Assembly (NCBI GenBank): GCA_017524595.1
Contig: JAFXVI010000053.1
Location: 1-39,743, forward strand
Source of the DNA: Lachnospiraceae bacterium
GTDB taxonomy: Bacteria > Bacillota > Clostridia > Lachnospirales > Lachnospiraceae
DNA length: 39,743 nt
Direction of reading: 5' to 3'
Shown here one piece after another: positions 34,004 to 39,743 of this stretch (position 1 is its first letter; each line of letters starts with the position of its first letter). The position numbers and the translations under genes are program-made. The notes under the pieces were generated by a model, which did no database searches, was not told where the DNA came from, and worked only from the letters and a program-made list of their open reading frames with translations.

Positions 34004-34555
34004 TTACTGATTATATACGATCTTTCTCTTAAGCGCACCTGCCTCGGTCTCGCTGTCAAATATCCTGACAAGTTCAAGCGCAAAGGGAATGGCTGTTCCC
34101 AATCCTCTCGATGTGGTTATGTTTCCGTCAGTCACCACATCATCCTTGCATACCTGGGCACCTTTAAGCTGATCTTCCATTCCCGGATAACAGCAGGCCT
34201 TCTTGCCTTCAAGCAGTCCCATATCTCCCAGTATAGTAGGTGCGGCGCAGATGGCTGCTATACGCCGGTTGGTCTGAGCAAACTGCTTTACCATATCCAT
34301 AAGCGGCTCGCACTCCTTAAGGTTGAGTGTTCCAGGCATTCCGCCCGGAAGTATGAGTATAGCCGCGTCACTTATCTGTATGTCAGAGAGCACCTTATCG
34401 GCTATGACTTTGATATTATGTGATCCCATGACTTCCTTATCCTTCGTGATCGATACCGTCCTGGTAACGATATTATCACGCCTTAAAATATCAACTACCG
34501 TCAACGCTTCGATCTCTTCAAATCCTTCTGCCAGAAAAACATAACATTCCTTCAT
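34004..34555 (-). CDS. DJ-1/PfpI family protein (YajL-like)
   Basis: A 183-residue class I glutamine-amidotransferase-like protein. AEGFEEIEALTVVD contains the conserved Glu near residue 15, LILPGGMPGT is the oxyanion region, and AAICAAPTIL contains the nucleophile cysteine (about Cys102) at the nucleophile elbow. A final TSRGLGTAIPFALELV matches the family. Members act as chaperones, deglycases or glyoxalases; specific activity cannot be assigned. ATG 34555 has TAGGAGG 6 nt upstream. It lies 38 bp after the unknown helical protein gene and may share its transcript. Confidence 0.93.
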   Translation of the reverse strand: MKECYVFLAEGFEEIEALTVVDILRRDNIVTRTVSITKDKEVMGSHNIKVIADKVLSDIQISDAAILILPGGMPGTLNLKECEPLMDMVKQFAQTNRRIAAICAAPTILGDMGLLEGKKACCYPGMEDQLKGAQVCKDDVVTDGNITTSRGLGTAIPFALELVRIFDSETEAGALKRKIVYNQ

Positions 34556-34593
34556 GTAAAGCCTCCTATCTGCTGTTAACCGGTTAACAAATA

Positions 34594-36102
34594 CTACTTA
34601 TAATTAAGCACTTCATCCCATGCGGTTTTGAGTTCTTCATCCACTTCCTTCTTCTTTACTTTCTTGACCGCATGGAAGACCTCACTGCTTATCTTCTTGA
34701 TATTGCTCTCCTTGGTTTCCTCCCAGGCGCTTATAAGCTCGGCTGCCGCCTTTCTGAATCTTATTATCGCAGAATTAACAGCCGTTATCACCAACTTGTC
34801 GCCCTTGCCGGGATATCCGCCAAGCTGTTTTAAAACAACATCGATCTGCCATATACTGTCCGAATCGGGTCCCGGTTCCTCAGTACCCATTCCCTCCTTA
34901 AAATCACGATCCAGAAGATTCTTATAACAGATGTTTAAGAACTCATCCACATAGACGCCGTCTCTCATAAAATAATATGCATACCTGTAATAGCCCGTAA
35001 AATCATTCCCGACCTGTTCAAGCAGTTTATCCGCAATGTCTATGCCCGCCTCAAACGCTGCAGGCACGGCAAGTTCCGGAATGTCTTCAACGCTGTTCTT
35101 GATCATATCTTCCGCATCCGAAAGACTTAAGAGCCTGTCTATTATCTGTATGGCCTTATTGTTATCTTCCTCCAGCGATCGGGTATTACCTTTAAGGAAG
35201 CGCTTAAGGTCAAACAGATTGGCTATATCCTCAATATCCAGTGTATGATTGGTAAGCTCCTGGAGATATAGCATCGTCAACAGTGCCGGATTACTGATCT
35301 TTGATATACCCCCGCCCTGCATATCCATAAGCAGTCCGTGCATTATGTCGCTGGCACCCTTCATCTGCTCATCATCAAATCCGCCGTTACGCAGCCTGTT
35401 CTCAAGGTCACACTTATCATATGCCGTTTTGCCAAGATATCCGTATGAAATATCATTACGGCATCCATGGCGAAGCACCCAGTCCTTTACTTCATCATTC
35501 ACGGGTTCAAGACACTCCATTGCGTTGATCTTCCCCCAGCCGTTTAACTTCTGGGCATATATATAATAAACATGATCCCTTACCTCCGGCGGCCAGCTCT
35601 TAACATTTGAAATGACATAGCTTGTAAACTCCTCATAAAGCCCCAGCGTGATGATGTGCTTCTTTATCACCTCATCATCCGCAAAATCAAAAAGCACAAG
35701 GAGCAGCAGCCCAAGCTTTACGGTTTCAAGCTTTGTTCCGAAAATGGTCAGCGAATAGGCAAGCGTTGACAGCTTATGCGGATCGTAATCCTTGATGTTG
35801 TCAATGATATTTTTAAGCAGGAGTCCTCTGATATCGGAAACCCGAAAACCAAGTACTTCATCATCAAATGAATGTACGGCCAGTCTTGCGTTTATGTTAA
35901 TATTGTTCCTGATCATCTCGACAGCTTTATTAAGCATTCCCTTGGGCGGTCTTTGAAGTGCATGCCCTATAAGCCCTTCCTGTTCTCCCATAAACTGAAC
36001 AGGTTTCTCATCCGGCTTAAGCGCATCTTCCAAAACGTACCCCTCAGGCACACAACCGCATTCCTTAACTAACGCATCGATCCGTTCAAAAATACTCTTC
36101 AT
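34594..36102 (-). CDS. Unrecognised 502-residue helical cytoplasmic protein
   Basis: I do not recognise this family. No signal peptide or clear membrane span is seen, though KLGLLLLVLFDFAD is quite hydrophobic. The sequence is rich in Leu, Asp, Glu and Lys and is predicted by eye to be nearly all alpha-helical with repeated 30-40 residue units, for example LSTLAYSLTIFGTKLETVKLGLLL and VIKKHIITLGLYEEFTSYVI. This suggests a HEAT/ARM-like solenoid and protein binding. Long charged C-terminal helices (KKISSEVFHAVKKVKKKEVDEEL) end it. ATG 36102 is preferred over 36108 because GGAG is 7 nt upstream. No catalytic motif stands out. Confidence 0.75.
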   Translation of the reverse strand: MKSIFERIDALVKECGCVPEGYVLEDALKPDEKPVQFMGEQEGLIGHALQRPPKGMLNKAVEMIRNNININARLAVHSFDDEVLGFRVSDIRGLLLKNIIDNIKDYDPHKLSTLAYSLTIFGTKLETVKLGLLLLVLFDFADDEVIKKHIITLGLYEEFTSYVISNVKSWPPEVRDHVYYIYAQKLNGWGKINAMECLEPVNDEVKDWVLRHGCRNDISYGYLGKTAYDKCDLENRLRNGGFDDEQMKGASDIMHGLLMDMQGGGISKISNPALLTMLYLQELTNHTLDIEDIANLFDLKRFLKGNTRSLEEDNNKAIQIIDRLLSLSDAEDMIKNSVEDIPELAVPAAFEAGIDIADKLLEQVGNDFTGYYRYAYYFMRDGVYVDEFLNICYKNLLDRDFKEGMGTEEPGPDSDSIWQIDVVLKQLGGYPGKGDKLVITAVNSAIIRFRKAAAELISAWEETKESNIKKISSEVFHAVKKVKKKEVDEELKTAWDEVLNYK

Positions 36103-36170
36103 GAACATGCTCCAAATTAAAACTGATAGTTTCCCTCAAGACACCTTATCTCTTAGATGTGACAATAATG

Positions 36171-36194
36171 AAGGAGCGTAAAATCACGCTCCTT
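36171..36194 (-). terminator. Hairpin downstream of malQ
   Basis: Perfect 9-bp stem AAGGAGCGT/ACGCTCCTT with a 6-nt loop, 41 bp after the malQ stop. On the minus strand it is followed by CATTATTG rather than a T run, so any termination is weak. Confidence 0.5.
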
Positions 36195-36235
36195 TAATAA
36201 TAACATAAAATTCCCGTAAATAAAACATCAATAAA

Positions 36236-37717
36236 TCACTTACGGAAGTATAATGTAGTAATTTCCTTCATCTCGTATGCCAGGTCTTTCGTAAACGCCC
36301 CATTCTTCATCCTCCATGTCCAGTTGCCGCCAAGAGTCGAAGGAGTGTTTATCCTTCCTTCATGTCCGAGTACAAGATAATCCTGCATTGGTATTATACA
36401 GGTTTCGGAAACCGAAGCAAGTGCAAGCCTTATATAATCCCATACCAGCTCCTTCCCCTCATGTCCCGTATTGTTTAAATACCTTTCAGCAAACTTACGG
36501 TCATCCTCCGATATACTCTCATACCATCCAAGGACCGTATCATTGTCGTGCGTTCCGGTATATACCACACTGTTCTTTATATAATTATGCGGAAGATAGT
36601 CACTCTCTTCCTTTGAATCAAATGCAAACTGCAGGACCTTCATTCCCGGGAAGCCTGTATCTTTAACAAGCTTTAATACCGAAGGAGTCAGAAAACCCAG
36701 ATCCTCGGCAATGACATTAATATCACCGAGTTCCTTCTTAACAGTCTTAAACAGCTGAATTCCGGGACCTTTCTTCCACTTTCCGAATTCCGCTGTCTTG
36801 TCACCGTATGGTATCGCGTAATACTCGTCAAACGCCCTGAAATGATCTATCCTTATCACATCATAAAGCTTAAGACAGTGGCGCATTCTCCTGATCCACC
36901 ACTCATATCCCGTCTTCCTGTGATACTTCCAGTCATACAGCGGGTTGCCCCACAACTGCCCCGTCTCACAGAAGGCATCAGGCGGACATCCCGCCACGCC
37001 TGTCGGCATGCAGTTTTTATCAAACTTAAACAGCCTCGGATCAGCCCATGTATCCGCACTGTCAAAAGCCACATATATCGGGATATCCCCGACTATCTTT
37101 ATGCCCTTTTTATTTGCATAGGCCTTGAGCGCCTTCCACTGTCCATCAAACAGATATTGGATATACTTATAGAACTCGATCTGGACAGCATATTTTTTCT
37201 TATAGTATTCAACCGCCTTATTCTTTCTCAGCCTTATATCATCATCCCACTTAGCAAAACTTACGCCACCGAACGAATCCTTTACAGCCATATAAAGGGC
37301 ATAATCCTCAAGCCAGAAACTGTTGCGGGATACAAACTTCTCATACTTCTTATCCTGCTTAAGATCACTCCTGTCAAACGCCAGCTTAAGCACCTTGAAT
37401 CTGGACAGATAGATCTTCTCATAATCTATGCATTCCTCATCCGCCCCAAAATCATACCGGTCACATTCCTCCTTTGTAAGCAGTCCCTCTTCTATCAGCT
37501 TGTCAAGGTCGATTAAATACGGGTTGCCTGCGAAGGTGGAAAATGACTGATAAGGAGAATCACCATAACCGGTAGGTCCAAGCGGAAGTATCTGCCAGTA
37601 GCTCTGTCCTGCCGCTTTCAGTCTGTCAACAAACTTATATGCCTCTTTGGAAAAGGTTCCTATCCCATACCTGCCGGGAAGGCTGGCAACAGGCATAAGG
37701 ACTCCGCTTTTTCTCAT
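36236..37717 (-). CDS. malQ: 4-alpha-glucanotransferase
   Basis: A 493-residue GH77 amylomaltase that moves maltosyl and longer units between alpha-1,4-glucans, making chains long enough for phosphorylase. [31 protein letters not shown] is the N-terminal family block. [10 protein letters not shown] contains the nucleophile Asp, [11 protein letters not shown] the acid/base Glu, and [13 protein letters not shown] the third carboxylate. ATG 37717 overlaps the glgP stop by four bases (ATGA), so the two are translated together. The pair processes cytoplasmic glycogen or imported maltodextrins to glucose-1-phosphate. Confidence 0.97.
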   Translation of the reverse strand: MRKSGVLMPVASLPGRYGIGTFSKEAYKFVDRLKAAGQSYWQILPLGPTGYGDSPYQSFSTFAGNPYLIDLDKLIEEGLLTKEECDRYDFGADEECIDYEKIYLSRFKVLKLAFDRSDLKQDKKYEKFVSRNSFWLEDYALYMAVKDSFGGVSFAKWDDDIRLRKNKAVEYYKKKYAVQIEFYKYIQYLFDGQWKALKAYANKKGIKIVGDIPIYVAFDSADTWADPRLFKFDKNCMPTGVAGCPPDAFCETGQLWGNPLYDWKYHRKTGYEWWIRRMRHCLKLYDVIRIDHFRAFDEYYAIPYGDKTAEFGKWKKGPGIQLFKTVKKELGDINVIAEDLGFLTPSVLKLVKDTGFPGMKVLQFAFDSKEESDYLPHNYIKNSVVYTGTHDNDTVLGWYESISEDDRKFAERYLNNTGHEGKELVWDYIRLALASVSETCIIPMQDYLVLGHEGRINTPSTLGGNWTWRMKNGAFTKDLAYEMKEITTLYFRK

Positions 37718-39743
37718 GCTTTCTTCTCCTTCTTTGTCGCTTTCTTCTCTGTCGCCTTTCCGGCCTTTACAGCCGGCTTTGATTCTCCCTTTGAGTGCCA
37801 GATATCCTTATCATACTGTGCTATAGTCCTGTCCGATGAGAAGAAGCCTGCTTTCGCGATATTGACAAGCATCTTCTTATGCCACTTCTTCTGATCCTCA
37901 TAATCGGCAAAGGCCTTATCCTTGACCTCTATGTACTCTTCCAGATCGAGCAGTGTCATGAACCAGTCCTTGTTGAGCAGTTCATTATACAGCCTCTTAA
38001 GATTGACTTTGTCGCCGACCTTTAATGCTTCCCTGCTCACTATAAAATCAACCGCTTCCTTTATGACCCTGCTCTTCTTATAGTAGTTCTTCGACACATA
38101 ATCAGCCTTGGCATAATGTTCGATAACGGTATCAGAATCCTTGCCGAATACATAGATGTTATCCTTCCCCACGAGATCACATATCTCAACGTTGGCTCCA
38201 TCCATTGTTCCAAGGGTTACTGCGCCGTTAAGCATGAACTTCATGTTACCGGTTCCGGAAGCCTCCTTGCTGGCAAGAGATATCTGCTCCGAAATATCGC
38301 AGGCAGGTATCAGTTTCTCGGCATAGCTTACGTTATAATTCTCTACCATAACAACCTTTAAATATGGTGAAACCGCAGGATCATTGTTGATTATCTCCTG
38401 AAGCACAAGGATGAGATGTATTATGTCCTGCGCGATAATATAGGCAGGCGCTGCCTTGGCACCAAAGATGAATGTCAGAGGACGCTTAGGCTTCTTACCT
38501 GACTTTATCTCAAGATATTTGTGTATTATGTAGAGCGCGTTCATCTGCTGGCGCTTGTATTCGTGCATGCGCTTGATCTGGATATCAAAGATCGAATCCG
38601 TGTCAAGTTCCACGCCTTCATGCTCCTTTATGTATGCCGCGAGCTCTTCCTTCTTCTGTTTCTTTATGGCAGCTATACCGTCACAGACTTTCGCATCAGC
38701 TTTATACTTCATAAGCTTTTCAAGCTCATCGGCATCCTTTTTCCAGCCTTCTCCTATAAGCCCCGTGATATAATCCGCAAGCTCTCTGTTGCAGGACATG
38801 AGCCAGCGCCTGAAAGTGATGCCGTTGGTCTTATTGTTAAACTTCTCAGGATAGATATCATAGAAGTGCTTAAGCTTAGAAGCCTTAAGTATTTCCGTAT
38901 GCAGGGCGGCAACACCGTTTATCGAATATCCGAAATGGATATCGATGTGCGCCATATGCACCCTGTCATCATTATCTATTATCCATACACGCTCATCACG
39001 GTACTTCCTTACTGTCAGCCTGTCCAGTTCCTTTATGATCGGAACAAGCTGCGGAACCACCTTCTCAAGATAAGCAAGCGGCCACTTCTCGAGCGCTTCC
39101 GCAAGTATCGTATGATTTGTATAAGCGCAGGTCCTGCTTACAACTTCCACGGCTTCCTTAAATGCAAAACCTTCCTTCTCAGTCAGCAGCCTTATAAGCT
39201 CGGGAATGACCATCGTCGGATGAGTATCATTTATCTGGATCGAAACATGCTCATACAGCTTATGGATGTCCTGTCCCTTGCTCTTTACTTCGTCAAGTAT
39301 CATCTGGGCGCCGTTGCTTACCATAAAATACTGCTGGTATATTCTGAGGAGATTACCTGCCTCGTCCGAATCGTCAGGATAAAGGAAGAGGGTAAGATTC
39401 TTCTTTATATCCTTCTTGTTAAAATCTATTCCCTTCTTAACGATGGACTCATCAACTGTATCAAGATCAAATAAATGCAGCTTGTTCACTCCGTTATCGT
39501 AGCCCACAACATCTATATCATAGAGCCTGCTCTTTACTTTCTTCTTTCCAAAGCATACTTCGTATGACTTTCCGGTATCTGTAAGCCATGACTGCTTTTC
39601 GATCCAATCATTCTTCTCAGCGTTCTGCTTGTTATCCTTAAAAACCTGCTTAAACAGTCCGAAGTGATAATTAAGTCCTATTCCGTCCCCGGGAATGCCA
39701 AGGGTAGCCATCGAATCAAGGAAGCAGGCGGCCAGCCTTCCCA
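37714..39743 (-). CDS. glgP: Glycogen/alpha-glucan phosphorylase, N-terminus cut by window edge
   Basis: About 675 residues of a GT35 phosphorylase, which releases glucose-1-phosphate from alpha-1,4-glucan ends using pyridoxal phosphate. The frame is already open at the window edge ([10 protein letters not shown]), so about 100-150 N-terminal residues are missing; the ATG at 39711 is internal. [28 protein letters not shown] carries the PLP-binding lysine (in MKFMLNG), and [15 protein letters not shown] is a further marker. After the usual end (DKDIWH) the protein continues for about 27 residues of Lys/Ala/Glu-rich sequence, an unusual tail. Translationally coupled to malQ. Confidence 0.96.
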   Translation of the reverse strand, partial: GRLAACFLDSMATLGIPGDGIGLNYHFGLFKQVFKDNKQNAEKNDWIEKQSWLTDTGKSYEVCFGKKKVKSRLYDIDVVGYDNGVNKLHLFDLDTVDESIVKKGIDFNKKDIKKNLTLFLYPDDSDEAGNLLRIYQQYFMVSNGAQMILDEVKSKGQDIHKLYEHVSIQINDTHPTMVIPELIRLLTEKEGFAFKEAVEVVSRTCAYTNHTILAEALEKWPLAYLEKVVPQLVPIIKELDRLTVRKYRDERVWIIDNDDRVHMAHIDIHFGYSINGVAALHTEILKASKLKHFYDIYPEKFNNKTNGITFRRWLMSCNRELADYITGLIGEGWKKDADELEKLMKYKADAKVCDGIAAIKKQKKEELAAYIKEHEGVELDTDSIFDIQIKRMHEYKRQQMNALYIIHKYLEIKSGKKPKRPLTFIFGAKAAPAYIIAQDIIHLILVLQEIINNDPAVSPYLKVVMVENYNVSYAEKLIPACDISEQISLASKEASGTGNMKFMLNGAVTLGTMDGANVEICDLVGKDNIYVFGKDSDTVIEHYAKADYVSKNYYKKSRVIKEAVDFIVSREALKVGDKVNLKRLYNELLNKDWFMTLLDLEEYIEVKDKAFADYEDQKKWHKKMLVNIAKAGFFSSDRTIAQYDKDIWHSKGESKPAVKAGKATEKKATKKEKKA

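Noticed and set aside
38521-39474. A 317-codon open frame on the plus strand inside glgP
   Set aside because: It is exactly antisense to a well-supported phosphorylase gene, has no ribosome site and encodes a hydrophobic, unrecognisable sequence; codon bias of the minus strand explains it.
39709-39711. ATG taken as the glgP start
   Set aside because: The frame continues to the window edge with conserved phosphorylase sequence ([10 protein letters not shown]), so this methionine is internal.
1-39743. CRISPR arrays, insertion sequences, prophage, tRNA or rRNA genes
   Set aside because: No regularly spaced repeats, transposase or phage-like genes, or RNA-gene signatures were seen on either strand by eye.

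Overview
The window looks like chromosomal DNA from an obligately anaerobic, low-to-mid GC Firmicute, most probably a Lachnospiraceae (Butyrivibrio/Roseburia-like) bacterium. Reasons: an anaerobic class III ribonucleotide reductase under NrdR-type boxes, the order rho-rpmE-DUF1385-prmC-prfA, the order tig-clpP-clpX-lon-ysxC, strong AGGAGG ribosome sites, short intergenic gaps and many cyclic-di-GMP and chemotaxis genes. The taxonomic call is inference from gene content; no rRNA gene is present. I see no tRNA, rRNA, CRISPR, insertion sequence or phage gene. Both ends cut genes: nrdD at the left and glgP at the right. Most genes lie on the minus strand.

Layout. 1-1100: start of nrdD with its promoter, two NrdR boxes and a leader hairpin. 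1.1-8.2 kb: cell-envelope genes, namely a TPR lipoprotein, a TraX-like membrane protein, a DUF3048 lipoprotein, an SGNH plus MBOAT acyl-transfer pair, signal peptidase I and lgt. 8.2-15.3 kb: argC, a chemotaxis receptor, a nuclease-helicase fusion and a GGDEF/EAL protein. 15.3-20.4 kb: mtnA, an orphan PTS EIIC-like permease, a second EIIC fused to a cytoplasmic EAL domain, and an HPr-like protein without the phosphorylatable histidine. 20.4-25.1 kb: translation and transcription termination genes (prfA, prmC, DUF1385, rpmE, rho). 25.2-33.9 kb: a CDF transporter, an AI-2E family protein and the protein-quality-control run ysxC-lon-clpX-clpP-tig. 34-36.1 kb: a DJ-1/PfpI protein and an unrecognised helical protein. 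36.2 kb to the end: malQ and glgP for alpha-glucan breakdown.

The most unusual part is 13.5-20.4 kb. A complete EIIC sugar-channel domain is joined in one reading frame to an EAL phosphodiesterase-like domain, in an operon with an EIIC-only protein. Across a 476-bp intergenic region lies a divergent Crh-like HPr homologue with Asn at the His-15 position but the Ser-46 site kept. No EIIA or EIIB is visible. A sugar-responsive control of cyclic-di-GMP is a reasonable hypothesis but unproven.

Three divergent gene pairs (TPR/TraX, MBOAT/lepB, GGDEF-EAL/mtnA) each have sigma-A-type promoters whose core elements physically overlap.
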